Shown: positions 1 to 9,275 of the stretch, piece after piece | Numbering within the stretch: position 1 is the first letter of the stretch | How the letters are laid out: each line of letters starts with the position of its first letter | From: Tolypothrix bouteillei VB521301 | Lineage (GTDB): Bacteria; Cyanobacteriota; Cyanobacteriia; Cyanobacteriales; Nostocaceae | DNA: 64,000 nt | Assembly (NCBI RefSeq): GCF_000760695.4 | Contig: NZ_JHEG04000001.1 | Coordinates: 9,186,935 to 9,250,934, forward strand | Direction of reading: 5' to 3' | Notes under the pieces: generated by a model | The model's input: the letters and a program-made list of their open reading frames with translations, nothing else | The model's database searches: none | What the model was told of the DNA's origin: nothing | Position numbers and translations under genes: made by a program

Positions 1-195
1 CAACTCAATAACTGTTTTATTGTGACTCGTGCATCAAATGTACGCTCTGTTTCCGGGCGTAGAAGAACAGGAAAGGTCATTAAAGCGGGTACTAGAGTGA
101 TTGTTACTGGAAAAGAAGAAGGTGGTTGGATCGAACTTAGCGCCCCGGAATCAGGTTGGATTTGGAAGAGCCGGACAAAAAATACTTGTCAGTAG
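1..195 (+). CDS. SH3-domain protein, C-terminal fragment
   Basis: An open frame runs from the window edge to a TAG stop at 193-195 and gives 64 residues. The segment VTRASNVRSVSG, followed by an alternating beta pattern with IKAGTRVIVTG and GGWIEL..SGWIWKS, is the signature of a bacterial SH3 (SH3b) domain, usually a C-terminal peptidoglycan- or ligand-binding module of secreted proteins. The rest of the protein lies outside the window, so its enzymatic role cannot be told. A 209-bp AT-rich gap separates it from the protease gene, so they need not be cotranscribed. Confidence 0.7.
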   Translation, partial: QLNNCFIVTRASNVRSVSGRRRTGKVIKAGTRVIVTGKEEGGWIELSAPESGWIWKSRTKNTCQ

Positions 196-404
196 TACTT
201 AGTTAGATCGATTGTAAACACTACTCACACTGACCTTGCTCTAGTTACACGGTTTACTTTGTTTTGTGTCAATTATATGACTCATTACATTTAACCATAC
301 TTAAAAAAAGCTTTCTTATGGCAGAGGTCAATAAGTCAAAAAAATATAATAATTTTTATAAGAATTGTTTGATTATTTTGCATTTATCTAAATAGATAAG
401 TCAT

Positions 405-1634
405 ATGGAAAGAAGAAATCTAAATAAGGCTCGGTTTTTTAATAAAAAAATTGCTAACTCCTTATTATTGCCGTTTGTAGGAGTAGGAATAGCATTTTTG
501 AGTGGATGCTCAACAGTTACTTCTCCTAAAAATCAAAATTTGCAAGAGTCCGCTCAAGCCGTTCAAGAAACGGGAAATTCTAATAATCGCTCCCTCGTAC
601 CAACACCTGAAGATACTAATTTTGTCGTTGCAGTTGTTAATAAAGTCGAACCTGGAGTCGTGCAAATAAACACTGAGAGAACTGTCAGAAGCCAAGTTCC
701 AGAAGCATTAAACGATCCTTTTTTTCAAAGATTTTTTGGCGATCGAATACCAACACAGCCACAAGGGAGAGTTGTTCGTGGTGTTGGCTCTGGCTTTGTC
801 ATTAATTCTAACGGTCAAATTCTTACCAATGCTCACGTTGTTGATAACGCGGATACAGTGACAGTATCGTTTTCCGACGGTCGCACCGTACAAGGTAAAG
901 TCCTAGGACAAGACAACCTAACGGATATTGCAGTCGTTCAAGTTCCCAACAGTAATTTACCTATTGTGGAATTGGGCAACTCTCAACAAGTGCAACCGGG
1001 ACAGTGGGCGATCGCAATTGGCAATCCCTTAGGTTTGCAGGAAACCGTTACAGTGGGTGTGGTAAGCGCAACCGATCGTTCTGCAAGCGATATCGGTGCT
1101 TCTGACAGACGCATTGGATATATTCAAACTGATGCAGCAATTAATCCTGGAAACTCAGGTGGACCCTTACTCAATGCTCGCGGTCAGGTCATTGGTGTAA
1201 ACACAGCTATTATTAGCGGTGCTCAAGGAATAGGCTTTGCTATTCCCATTGATACAGCTCGACGCATAGCTCAGGAATTAATTACTAAAGGCAGAGTTGA
1301 ACACCCTTATGTGGGTATTCAGATGGCAGAGATTACACCCGAACTCAAACAACGCATTAACGATAGCCAGAGTGGGAATATTCAAGTGCAAGCAGACCGA
1401 GGTATTCTCATTGTTCGTGTTGTTCCTGGTTCTCCTGCCGATCGAGCGGGGTTGCGTGCGGGGGATGTGATACAAGAAATTAACAATCAACCTGTGACTA
1501 CAACTGACGCATTACAGCAGATAGTAGAGAAAACAGGCGTTGGTAATACCATGCAAATAGAACTGCAACGCAATGGTAGAAGTTTGCAAGTCTCAGTGCA
1601 ACCGGGACCGCTTCCCACATCTCAAGGCGGTTAG
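405..1634 (+). CDS. HtrA/Deg-type trypsin-like serine protease, lipoprotein
   Basis: A 409-residue HtrA (DegP/HhoA/HhoB type) periplasmic quality-control protease. Residues 18-35 form a hydrophobic signal ending in the lipobox LSGC, with Cys35 as probable lipidation site, so it should be membrane-anchored on the periplasmic side. The trypsin-like domain spans about 70-290 and shows the full triad: His144 in TNAHVVD, Asp174 in LTDIAV and Ser251 in GNSGGPL. One PDZ domain follows (about 300-400, with GSPADRAGLRAGDVI). Length and the single PDZ match the three cyanobacterial Deg proteases; which of HtrA, HhoA or HhoB it represents is not decidable here. It converges on the AI-2E gene, 15 bp away. 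Confidence 0.93.
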   Translation: MERRNLNKARFFNKKIANSLLLPFVGVGIAFLSGCSTVTSPKNQNLQESAQAVQETGNSNNRSLVPTPEDTNFVVAVVNKVEPGVVQINTERTVRSQVPEALNDPFFQRFFGDRIPTQPQGRVVRGVGSGFVINSNGQILTNAHVVDNADTVTVSFSDGRTVQGKVLGQDNLTDIAVVQVPNSNLPIVELGNSQQVQPGQWAIAIGNPLGLQETVTVGVVSATDRSASDIGASDRRIGYIQTDAAINPGNSGGPLLNARGQVIGVNTAIISGAQGIGFAIPIDTARRIAQELITKGRVEHPYVGIQMAEITPELKQRINDSQSGNIQVQADRGILIVRVVPGSPADRAGLRAGDVIQEINNQPVTTTDALQQIVEKTGVGNTMQIELQRNGRSLQVSVQPGPLPTSQGG

Positions 1635-1649
1635 ACTTTACAAACATCC

Positions 1650-2771
1650 TCATTCTTTAGTATCCGATCTTGCGCCAACAGCACTACCTTCGAGAGTTCT
1701 GTTGGCGCTATCATTGTCTTCGTTTTTTAACGGGCGTTGGCTTTTCATCTCCCCCTGCCAATTGTTAAGTATATCCTTTACCAAAATCTCTTTTATACAA
1801 ATTTGGATGACAATGACTAGAGGTATGGCAAGGAATAGCCCTAAAAATCCAAAAAACTGGGCGAAAATCACTACAGATAGTATGGTGACAGCAGGTAGTA
1901 AAGAGACCTGAGACTTCATAACTAAAGGTACAATAACCAAGCTTTCAACTTGCTGAATTCCAAAGTAGAGCGCTACCACTGCAGCTGCTTTCCAAGGTGC
2001 ATCAAGCAGCGCTAACAGTAAAGGTGGAATCAAGCTCAAAGTTGGTCCAACATTTGGAATAAACTCTAGTAATCCTGCTAAAAGTGCATTGACTAAGGGG
2101 AGGCGCACTCCTAATACGAGCAAACCAACATAGCTCAAGCAAGCAATCAGGCACATCGTTAGAAGCGTACCTTTTATCCAACCGACCAAAGATGTTTCAC
2201 ACTCAGAAAGAATTTCGCCCACCCGACGCCGATAAAATGCAGGAAACAGTAGGATAAAACCCTTTCGGTAGGGCGTGGGGTCTGTCAGTAGCATAACGGT
2301 CAATACTAAGAACAGCAGTAAAGTTAAAACGATGTTAAGCGACCTACTTAATAGGGTAAAAAAATTGTTAACTAGCTGATTTAACCAAGCTTGTAACCCT
2401 TGAGTCAGAGTTCTAAGACCGCGAATATTTTCTAATAATTGGTCTGGAATAGCGTTCTGCAACCAGTTATTCCAAGTCCGCATTCTTTCTAGGGCATTAG
2501 GGGCAAAGTCAGTAAATTGTTGCAACTGGTCAACAATTTGTGGCGCAATTAATGCTAAAAAACTTGCTATAATTATCAGTACAAGAATAAATGTTATTGC
2601 GATCGCAATACCTCTTTTAATTCGGAATCTTTGTAAAAAGAGTACAAGTTGATTTAAAACTGTTGCTAAAACAACAGATGCAAAGACAACTAATACAACT
2701 TGCCGGATTTGCCACAAAACACAAAGAGATACGACAAGGACAAATAACCCCATCCATTGCCCGAAACGCAC
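1650..2771 (-). CDS. AI-2E family transporter (PerM/YdiK-like permease)
   Basis: A 373-residue polytopic membrane protein. The N-terminal pair of membrane segments (about 8-60) is followed by a hydrophilic stretch predicted to be amphipathic (70-145) and then five or six further hydrophobic segments to about 335, including the family motif region GLLEFIPNVGPTLSLIPP. This is the arrangement of the AI-2E exporter/PerM superfamily; substrates range from autoinducers to ions, and none can be assigned here. The last 30 residues are hydrophilic and variable. It is transcribed alone, converging on the Deg protease gene; 120 bp separates its start from the end of the histidine kinase gene upstream. 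Confidence 0.88.
   Translation of the reverse strand: MRFGQWMGLFVLVVSLCVLWQIRQVVLVVFASVVLATVLNQLVLFLQRFRIKRGIAIAITFILVLIIIASFLALIAPQIVDQLQQFTDFAPNALERMRTWNNWLQNAIPDQLLENIRGLRTLTQGLQAWLNQLVNNFFTLLSRSLNIVLTLLLFLVLTVMLLTDPTPYRKGFILLFPAFYRRRVGEILSECETSLVGWIKGTLLTMCLIACLSYVGLLVLGVRLPLVNALLAGLLEFIPNVGPTLSLIPPLLLALLDAPWKAAAVVALYFGIQQVESLVIVPLVMKSQVSLLPAVTILSVVIFAQFFGFLGLFLAIPLVIVIQICIKEILVKDILNNWQGEMKSQRPLKNEDNDSANRTLEGSAVGARSDTKE
1672..1708. terminator. Perfect 10-bp inverted repeat near convergent gene ends
   Basis: GCGCCAACAG (1672-1681) pairs with CTGTTGGCGC (1699-1708) around a 17-nt loop. It lies within the last codons of the AI-2E permease and just past the stop of the Deg protease. No T-tract follows on either strand, so a role as transcript end or mRNA stabiliser is only inferred. 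Confidence 0.35.
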
Positions 2772-2891
2772 AATTCTACCTCCAGATTTTGCTATTCCAG
2801 CAATTTTGCTGAATTCTATGCTTTTAAACTTAAGCTATATCTTTGATTTAAAAAAAGCCTCTCAAGTGGTATTTTAATTATGCTGACTGAC

Positions 2892-4304
2892 TCATAAAGG
2901 TAAATAAATATTAAAGCTTGCTCCCTCACCAAATTGACTGCTTGCTGTAATGCTACCGCCGTGGGCTTCGATAATACGCTTAGCGATCGCTAAGCCCAAT
3001 CCTACTCCCTTACCTTGACGGGAGCGATCGGCAGTGTAAAATTGCTCAAAAATATGTGGGAGGTCCGTTTCTTTAATCCCCTGTCCGCGATCGCGAATTG
3101 TCACAACTGCTTGTTTGCCTTCTTTGTAACCAGCGATAGAAATTTGGGAATTTGGGGATGAGTGCTTGATAGCATTATCCAAAATATTTAGAAAAGCTTG
3201 CAACAGACGCTCCGAATCACCCTGTATTTGCATATCCGTAACATTGACCTGTGCTGAGATTTGCGAATTTTTCATTCGGGTTTCCATTGCTCTTATAGCA
3301 CGGTCAATTAAGTGATGCACGTGTACTGTTTGCTGTTCTAAGACTGTAACCCCTGCTTCAAGCCGTCCCAAATTCATTAAATCATCTATTAACCTTGATA
3401 ACCGTTTGATTTCGTCTTCTACATTTTGAAAGAATCGATCCCGGACTCCTGGATCTGAAGCAGCACCACTGCGAAGGGCTTCAACAGTGACCAAGACATT
3501 GCTAATTGGAGTACGGAGTTCATGAGATACGTTTGCTAAAAACACTCTCCGTTCGCGATCGAGAGAAGCTAAACGTTCGCTCATGCGGTTAAGTTCTAGT
3601 GCGAGTCGATCTAATTCGTTACTCTGACGGATTTGGAGTTTCCCACCAAAATGACCGCTACCCAATTGAATTGCAAAATTTCTCATTGTTTCAATAGGAC
3701 GGGACAAGCTACGTGCTAACGCTTCACTGATTAAAGTACAGAGGATAAGTGTAAAAATGAGAGTTCCCATGGTTGTGCCAACAATTGTGGCAAATTGCCT
3801 TTGAAACTGTTGTAACGTGACCGACATCCTCAATGCGCCTAAAATTTGACCGCCACCCCTAATTGGTCGGGCAATGAACAATCTATCATCGTTGGTTAAA
3901 AGCCCTTTTGCAAAACCTTGCTGTGCTTTACCTTGTAAGGCTTCTTGCATCCCAGGGATTTTCAACCAATTTCGTATTTGTCGATCTTGTTTCAGGCTAG
4001 ATGAAGCGAGAAGTTTTCCTTTACTATCTATAACTCGTATAGTTATATTTTCAGCGGCACCATAACGTTGAACAATAACTGCAACTCGCTGAAAATCATT
4101 TACTTCTAATGCATCAGCAATACTTTCACCAATAGCAGTACTCCAAGTCTCTAAATCCGCCTGTCTTGCTTTATTAAAGTAAGCATGGAAAGACCAGAGA
4201 ATATACCCTCCCATTAAGGAGGTTGCTAAAGTAGTTAGCAACAGGTATGTTGCCAGTAGTTTAGTGTGAATGGAATTTCCTTTAATTTGAGATATCCAGC
4301 CCAT
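2892..4304 (-). CDS. Membrane sensor histidine kinase (HAMP-HisKA-HATPase)
   Basis: A 470-residue class I sensor kinase. A first membrane segment (about 17-38), an extracytoplasmic sensor of roughly 130 residues and a second segment (172-195) are followed by a HAMP linker (about 196-250). The dimerisation domain carries the phospho-acceptor His261 in VSHELRTP. The ATP-binding domain shows the N box (Asn377 in LNILDNAIKH), the D box DRGQG near 406 and the glycine box GKGVGLGLA near 431-439. It follows the receiver gene by 27 bp on the same strand, so the two form a two-component operon with the regulator first. Signal and targets are unknown. Confidence 0.93.
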   Translation of the reverse strand: MGWISQIKGNSIHTKLLATYLLLTTLATSLMGGYILWSFHAYFNKARQADLETWSTAIGESIADALEVNDFQRVAVIVQRYGAAENITIRVIDSKGKLLASSSLKQDRQIRNWLKIPGMQEALQGKAQQGFAKGLLTNDDRLFIARPIRGGGQILGALRMSVTLQQFQRQFATIVGTTMGTLIFTLILCTLISEALARSLSRPIETMRNFAIQLGSGHFGGKLQIRQSNELDRLALELNRMSERLASLDRERRVFLANVSHELRTPISNVLVTVEALRSGAASDPGVRDRFFQNVEDEIKRLSRLIDDLMNLGRLEAGVTVLEQQTVHVHHLIDRAIRAMETRMKNSQISAQVNVTDMQIQGDSERLLQAFLNILDNAIKHSSPNSQISIAGYKEGKQAVVTIRDRGQGIKETDLPHIFEQFYTADRSRQGKGVGLGLAIAKRIIEAHGGSITASSQFGEGASFNIYLPL

Positions 4305-4331
4305 TCAAAATATTTCCAATTCAAGAAGAAC

Positions 4332-4718
4332 CTACTGGGTAGACTCGGAGTGTTTTTCAGAACGACGACGTAGCACAGCTTTAATACGCGCAAGCAACTC
4401 GCGAGTGTTAAAGGGTTTTGTGACGTAATCATCTGCACCTGCCTCGAAACCCCAAATTTTATCAATATCTTGGTCTTTAGCAGTCAGCATAACAATTGGT
4501 ACATCAGAAAATGCTCGAATTCGCCAGCAAACTTCCATGCCATTAACTTCTGGCAGCATTATATCTAAAAGGATTACATCTGGCACTTGTTTGTGAAACT
4601 GTTTGATAGCATTGTGACCATCTGCTGCCGTTGATACAGTATACCCTTCTTTACGCAAGCTGTAGGAAAGGCTTTCCCGTAAAGGTTCTTCATCATCAAC
4701 TAATAAGACGTGCGGCAT
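4332..4718 (-). CDS. Response regulator, receiver domain only
   Basis: A 128-residue receiver starting MPHVLLVDDEE. An upstream TTG at 4736 is in frame, but this ATG places the acidic pair at the usual distance from the N-terminus. Asp52 in LLDIMLPE is the phospho-acceptor, with Thr in MLTA and Lys101 in VTKPF completing the site. The sequence looks like an OmpR/PhoB receiver through the linker ARIKAVLRRR, but it stops a dozen residues later, so there is no winged-helix DNA-binding domain. No remnant fits in the 27 bp before the kinase. It either signals by protein contact or is a truncated OmpR regulator that has become fixed. Confidence 0.9.
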   Translation of the reverse strand: MPHVLLVDDEEPLRESLSYSLRKEGYTVSTAADGHNAIKQFHKQVPDVILLDIMLPEVNGMEVCWRIRAFSDVPIVMLTAKDQDIDKIWGFEAGADDYVTKPFNTRELLARIKAVLRRRSEKHSESTQ

Positions 4719-4829
4719 AGTGCTTTTATCTATCAATTTATCAGCTAATATTAAGTATATTAAAGTATATTTTATTACTCATCCTTCTAAAGGTACAAAT
4801 TTGTTTCAACTTTAGACGGGACTTGGAAC

Positions 4830-4880
4830 TGGGGATTGGGGGACTGGGGGAAGAGGGGGACAAGGAGGACAAGAAGAAAG
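4830..4880. repeat. G-rich low-complexity intergenic tract
   Basis: The stretch repeats GGGGACTGGGGG and GGGACAAGGAGGACAAG-like units between divergent or tandem genes. Similar tracts occur at 36077-36100 and, remarkably, inside a kinase gene at 13210-13300. It has no coding potential I can support. Confidence 0.5.
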
Positions 4881-4957
4881 GATTAATCACTTATCCGCAA
4901 GACTCATGCCCCTAATCCCCTCTTTATGGGGTACCGCGTTTTCTAATCCCGAGATGC

Positions 4958-6001
4958 TTACCTAATCTTGTTTAAATCCCAAGTGTAATAACCAAGCTTG
5001 TCAGGAACTCTGGAAAATCTGCCAATTCGGTGACCTCTAGAAAGTTCATTATGGACAGCAGTTTTTATCTCCCTTAATTGTTCGGCGTTTAACTCTCCAT
5101 ACAAGCCTGTAATGACATCACCTACACTGAAAATTCTCCCTGAATTTCTTTGCAGCAGTATGCAGATGGCATCAATGAGAAACTTTCCTTCAAATTCCGC
5201 CAACATTGGCACTCGTCTTGCCTTAGGGAGTAAAAAGGGTTTCTTCTTTTTAGGTTTAACAGCTTTGGATTTGGATTTTCCGTTCTGCGGGGTTACCAAA
5301 CTTATATCGAGAGTGTAACAACCGGGTTCCTCTGGAACAGCTGACCAGTAACCCTTTTCTTTACCATGTGTTAGTGAGGATTGCACCCTACTCTTAACTA
5401 CTTTGAATACACTTGACTCTAAATCCCCATACAGTGTCCGCACAATGAAATCTATGTGACAAACAGTCCCCATATTTTCTCGCAGAATGCTTTCAATTGC
5501 TTCCAATCGAGGCAACCCGTGAAACTGAGGTTGCATTGGAACATCTGAGCCTGGAAGTGTGCGATCGTCATTCTCGAACGGTATGCGTTGCGGTGAGAAT
5601 ATAACTGTGGGTACTGCTGCAATTGCACCGTTTGCACCATTGGCATTTTGTAGTGCCAATTCGTTCACACTACTCTCTTGCTTGCCATTGTCTTTTAATT
5701 CAAGCTGGATAAATTCTTCTTGTTTAAAGTTAGAGATTTTATCCGGTACTTGTTGTAAATGAGAGGCTTCTTGGGAAGGTGTGGGAGGAAACGAAAGTGT
5801 TTCAACTATCGCTGTTTGGTTATCCAGTAAACCTGGTAGTGAGTAATTCGACAAGATAGCTTCTACGTGAGTCAGCTGACTTCGCGCCTGCGTACTCAAA
5901 CGTTCGTATTCTTCCACAAGAGCTGCATAGTAGTCTCTTAATTCAAGCAGTGGTTCAATCAAGGCTTGTGGAGGTGGTTCTAAGTGTGGTTTTGCCATCA
6001 T
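4958..6001 (-). CDS. Unknown protein with two winged-helix-like repeats
   Basis: A 347-residue protein. Residues 1-50 form a helical, probably coiled-coil segment; 60-160 are low in structure. Two related modules follow at about 164-232 and 270-342. Each begins with a hydrophobic helix, contains an LYG(D/E)L motif after V(R/I)TxLYG, then a long polar helix, and ends VP..(P/L)G.YT.D. This helix-helix-helix-beta hairpin pattern resembles HARE-HTH/winged-helix DNA-binding domains; that assignment is inference. A basic linker (KSKSKAVKPKKKK) separates them. It lies 11 bp downstream of the zinc-ribbon gene and is probably cotranscribed. Function unknown; nucleic-acid binding is plausible. Confidence 0.75.
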   Translation of the reverse strand: MMAKPHLEPPPQALIEPLLELRDYYAALVEEYERLSTQARSQLTHVEAILSNYSLPGLLDNQTAIVETLSFPPTPSQEASHLQQVPDKISNFKQEEFIQLELKDNGKQESSVNELALQNANGANGAIAAVPTVIFSPQRIPFENDDRTLPGSDVPMQPQFHGLPRLEAIESILRENMGTVCHIDFIVRTLYGDLESSVFKVVKSRVQSSLTHGKEKGYWSAVPEEPGCYTLDISLVTPQNGKSKSKAVKPKKKKPFLLPKARRVPMLAEFEGKFLIDAICILLQRNSGRIFSVGDVITGLYGELNAEQLREIKTAVHNELSRGHRIGRFSRVPDKLGYYTWDLNKIR

Positions 6002-6012
6002 ATGGTTTCATC

Positions 6013-6261
6013 TCAACCTAATTCAGTATCGGATTTGTAAGTCATTGGTCTGGGTTTAGCTTTGTTAGAGGGCTTCATTAGAGATTTTTTGGGTGCTTGA
6101 GGAGGGCGGCATTGTTCGCAGTACAAAGGACGAGGTCCAAAAGTCTCGCGCTTGGTTGATGTACCGCACTCTTTGCAAACGAAGTTGAAAACTCGTGTAT
6201 GAATCAAGCGTTTGTGTGCTCTAACGGTGTATTCTCTAACGTTGATTACTTTGCTGGTCAT
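6013..6261 (-). CDS. Small zinc-ribbon protein
   Basis: An 82-residue basic protein read from the ATG at 6261 (a TTG ten codons upstream is also in frame). Cys29-x2-Cys32 and Cys48-x2-Cys51 form a four-cysteine zinc ribbon, with conserved-looking basic flanks ([17 protein letters not shown] and [13 protein letters not shown]). It could bind nucleic acid or protein. It sits between an unknown gene (70 bp upstream) and the two-winged-helix gene (11 bp downstream), all on the minus strand, which suggests one transcript. I do not recognise a named family. Confidence 0.75.
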   Translation of the reverse strand: MTSKVINVREYTVRAHKRLIHTRVFNFVCKECGTSTKRETFGPRPLYCEQCRPPQAPKKSLMKPSNKAKPRPMTYKSDTELG

Positions 6262-6331
6262 AGTTGTAAGTTGTGAGTTTTGTCCTATCAATATAGTTCT
6301 TCAGGCACGGTAAATTGCTTTCTTGACATTT

Positions 6332-7114
6332 TTACTGGCAAGTTGTTGCAATTGAAGCAACAGACCAGTCACTGCACAAAGCAGACCGGTTACTGCTACT
6401 GTTTGTTAGGGCGGGGTCTGAATCAAACCCATGCGGGAAAGCGCACCCAGTAGAAAGCTTGTCTAAACTTGGAAGAAGGCTTTCTTCCTTCTTCCCACTG
6501 TCTTGGATGAGGTTAGTACTTTTTATAAGTACCTGCAACCGATCTACAACAACGCCTACTAGATACTTGACAGTACGTTTGGTTAAAGCCCAAAACACTC
6601 TAAGGTGTTTTGTATAGAGGGTGTGTGAACCACTTCCTCGAAGCCTAACATTCCATCCAGCATCGTGTATGACGCCAAATACACCTCTCCAAAATTGGTA
6701 GAATCGATTCCTGTCACGCTTTCTCAGATGCAGATCCAGGTCTGAGTCAGTTTGCGAGGTGTGAGCCACGTTAAAAGCAACGGACACTTGGTCAAAGCGC
6801 TTGAGTACAGTTTTCAGAGCTTTGACTACCACGCTCTTGTAAAACTGGTTTAACTCACTGCGAGTGCGCTTGAAATGCTTTTTGTCACCAATTTCGATGG
6901 GGATAGACAAGTCTTTATAAACAACCTTATCAATATTTATCAGTAACTGCAAGGTCATGATGTCAACTAAGGTTTTAATGCAACCTTTAATCCCAATTAC
7001 AAAAGGGAGACAACTAAGACATGCAGCTACTTCAAACATAACACCTCGCACTGATTCCGTAACGTCTTTAACAAGATACCAACCTCCTGCTTTGTTTTCA
7101 GTTTTCTCTGCCAT
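6332..7114 (-). CDS. Hypothetical protein, 260 residues
   Basis: The start is well supported by a strong ribosome-binding site (AAGGAGGTGAGACCAAG just before the ATG). The N-terminal 75 residues are moderately hydrophobic with several cysteines; residues 75-205 are rich in Lys/Arg and aromatic residues (KHFKRTRSELNQFYKS, RNRFYQFWRGVFGV); the tail is Ser/Thr-rich and polar. No motif that I recognise is present, and no catalytic residues can be proposed. It precedes the zinc-ribbon gene by 70 bp on the same strand, so the three genes may work together. The tail composition differs from the rest and could reflect a recent C-terminal change. Confidence 0.6.
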   Translation of the reverse strand: MAEKTENKAGGWYLVKDVTESVRGVMFEVAACLSCLPFVIGIKGCIKTLVDIMTLQLLINIDKVVYKDLSIPIEIGDKKHFKRTRSELNQFYKSVVVKALKTVLKRFDQVSVAFNVAHTSQTDSDLDLHLRKRDRNRFYQFWRGVFGVIHDAGWNVRLRGSGSHTLYTKHLRVFWALTKRTVKYLVGVVVDRLQVLIKSTNLIQDSGKKEESLLPSLDKLSTGCAFPHGFDSDPALTNSSSNRSALCSDWSVASIATTCQ

Positions 7115-8033
7115 CTTGGTCTCACCTCCTTAATGCGTGTATTAAATCTATTCTGCAATAATAAAAGACTCAGACAAATTTACTATAGCTAGCTATACTT
7201 AAAACTTTTTCTTTCCTTCTACCCTCTGCCTTTTTCAAGTCAGAGGGTAGATGGCAAAGACGCCTTTTTCTTGCTTGGCAGTGAAATTTTTTTATCCCGA
7301 CTGCCTGAATGCGGGGTCTGCTAAAACAACAGAGGCGTTATCAGCGATCGACTCATAAGTTGTCTGTGAACGAGAAACAACTTCAGTTATGGAACCACTA
7401 GAGCATGAGCCTACTGGTGAAAATAAAACCCTTGTACAACATTGCTGTCTGTGAGTTTTCAAGAGGCTTGAATAGAGCGTAGGTATGAATACTATGCGAT
7501 AACACGGGCGTTAATAACTCAAGAAGGTATGTTTGTATATTATTTCAATTAAAGCATCACAAATTCACAGTTTGCTCATTCAAAGTTCAGCCTCTGTAAA
7601 AACGACAAATTTTACTGTTACTTTACTAGCTTCTGGTGTTAAACAGCACCCTCTGTTAACTGTGCTCCTGCACCCTAAGCCGATACTTACAGACAAAAAG
7701 ATTTTATCCTGTTAATCCTTTTTAACAAGTTTGGACTCTGGGTTCCGGAACTTTACTTGCCCTATTGGTACGAGATATGTTGATTCAATAAAAAAACAGA
7801 CCCTAGATAGGTGTGGCTAATGCTCGTAAGATTTAGACTACAGGTCAGAACCAAATACCGAAAAGGGTAAGAGATGCTTTTTCTTGCCATAACACTGAAG
7901 AAGTCACAAGTCAGCATGAATTAACAAGGAGATACTTTAACATATAAGGTCACTGGTTCTCAGATTTTGTCTAACTCTCGTAATTTGTACATTTTGCATT
8001 TTTCTCAATGATTTAACATTTTTTCAAAATTTT
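7115..8033. other. Intergenic region without a supported gene
   Basis: About 920 bp lie between divergent genes. I see a ribosome-binding site for the minus-strand gene at the left edge, a hairpin at 7219-7250 and AT-rich sequence before the SDR start at 8034. A 60-codon frame at 7533 lacks an ATG and any signal. Promoters for both flanking genes should be here, but none is clear enough to place. Confidence 0.5.
7219..7250. terminator. Perfect 10-bp hairpin in intergenic space
   Basis: CTACCCTCTG (7219-7228) pairs exactly with CAGAGGGTAG (7241-7250) with a 12-nt loop. It lies about 105 bp upstream of the minus-strand 260-residue gene and no plus-strand gene ends nearby, so it may be a 5' leader structure or part of an unannotated small RNA rather than a terminator. 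Confidence 0.35.
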
Positions 8034-8861
8034 ATGACTGAAACAGTAATTATTACAGGGGCAACTCAAGGGATTGGTAAATCAACAGCAATTTTATTTG
8101 CTCGTCATGGGTATAATATTGTGCTAGCGGCACGTCAACAAGAACGTTTAGAAGCTACAGCAAGTGAGATACGTGCCCTGGGTCGAGAAGTGCTTGCAAT
8201 CTCCACTGATGTTAGAGATTCAGGGCAAGTCAAAAATTTAATTGAAAAGTCTCTGGCGCATTTTGGTCACATAGATGTACTGATTAATAATGCTTCAATT
8301 TTTTTTATGGGACCTGTGGAAGAAAGTTCCCTGAGTGATTGGCACCAAGTTATAGATACAAATCTTATGGGGTACATTTATACTATTCAGGCACTCTTAC
8401 CCTATTTTTTAGAACGACGGAAAGGAACAATTGTTAATGTCAGTTCCATTGGCGGTCTAGATCCAATTCCTTTTCAAATACCCTATACCACAAGTAAATA
8501 TGCTGTTACGGGACTAACTAAAGCGTTGCAAGCAGAATTATCGTCCAAAGGTATCCATGTTTGTGGAATTTATCCGAGCTTTATTCGCACCCGTTTAATG
8601 GAACGAGCGCTTTTTCGCGGAAAGGACGAGGAAACGGCTCGCAAACGCTATCAATTGGTGGACAAAGCATTCCAAAGCCCCCTCCTAGAGAAGCCTGAAG
8701 ATGTAGCCAAGGCAATTTGGCATGCTGTTAAGTATCAGCAGTCTGATGTAGTAGTTGGTACAGCAAAATTATGGACAACGGCTTTTCAAGTATTTCCTGG
8801 CTTGATGAAGTCAGTTGTACGGAGAGTTTTTGGTATGGGAGAGCTATACAGCGATCGCTAA
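8034..8861 (+). CDS. Short-chain dehydrogenase/reductase
   Basis: A 275-residue classical SDR. The NAD(P) binding motif is Gly9-ATQGIG15, followed by LAAR at 31-34, which favours NADP(H) because of the arginine after the second strand. NNAS at 85-88, the catalytic Ser in NVSSIGG (137-138), Tyr151 and Lys155 in YTTSK complete the active site. The C-terminus extends about 25 residues past the core with hydrophobic character, as in SDRs that act on lipids or steroids. Substrate cannot be read from sequence. It is monocistronic, preceded by a long AT-rich leader. Confidence 0.9.
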   Translation: MTETVIITGATQGIGKSTAILFARHGYNIVLAARQQERLEATASEIRALGREVLAISTDVRDSGQVKNLIEKSLAHFGHIDVLINNASIFFMGPVEESSLSDWHQVIDTNLMGYIYTIQALLPYFLERRKGTIVNVSSIGGLDPIPFQIPYTTSKYAVTGLTKALQAELSSKGIHVCGIYPSFIRTRLMERALFRGKDEETARKRYQLVDKAFQSPLLEKPEDVAKAIWHAVKYQQSDVVVGTAKLWTTAFQVFPGLMKSVVRRVFGMGELYSDR

Positions 8862-9275
8862 GCAGTGTCACTATGTGCGGTTCCTGAAATTGCAAACAGA
8901 TGATACAAATGGCGCGATCCATTAATTGTCAAATACAGGTAAAGATCGTGAGTATAGGTATGCGACTTCCTTTAAGACATTGGGGAGCTAAAAGGATCTA
9001 ATACAACAAATTACTCCCTTTAGGTTAGGAAAATTATCACTGTGTATAGGGTACGTTAGCACTATGCATAACGCACTATATATCTTATTAGGCAATATTG
9101 ATACTGGGTGCGTTGTGTTTTTTTGCATTAACACATCCTACTAGCGCGTCTATTTAAAATGATACTTAAATTGTTGCTCTTAATTTTTGATGGGTAATTC
9201 CTATGCAAAAGAGTTTTTATGCAACAAACTTAGGTAGACGTACTATCACAGAACTATGTTGGGGGCGCGTAATTC
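8862..9275. other. Intergenic region, no gene seen
   Basis: About 410 bp between the SDR and the invertase, both on the plus strand. Several AT-rich stretches and imperfect repeats of GCACTATGCATAACGCACTA type are present near 9057-9075. The invertase promoter should lie here; I cannot place it with confidence. Confidence 0.4.

Noticed and set aside
4235..4465. 76-codon frame overlapping the receiver and kinase genes
   Set aside because: It is a shadow of the two genes in another frame; the 27-bp gap between the genuine stop and start is simpler.
7533..7715. 60-codon frame in the gap before the SDR
   Set aside because: No ATG start in frame, no ribosome-binding site, and biased composition typical of AT-rich intergenic DNA.
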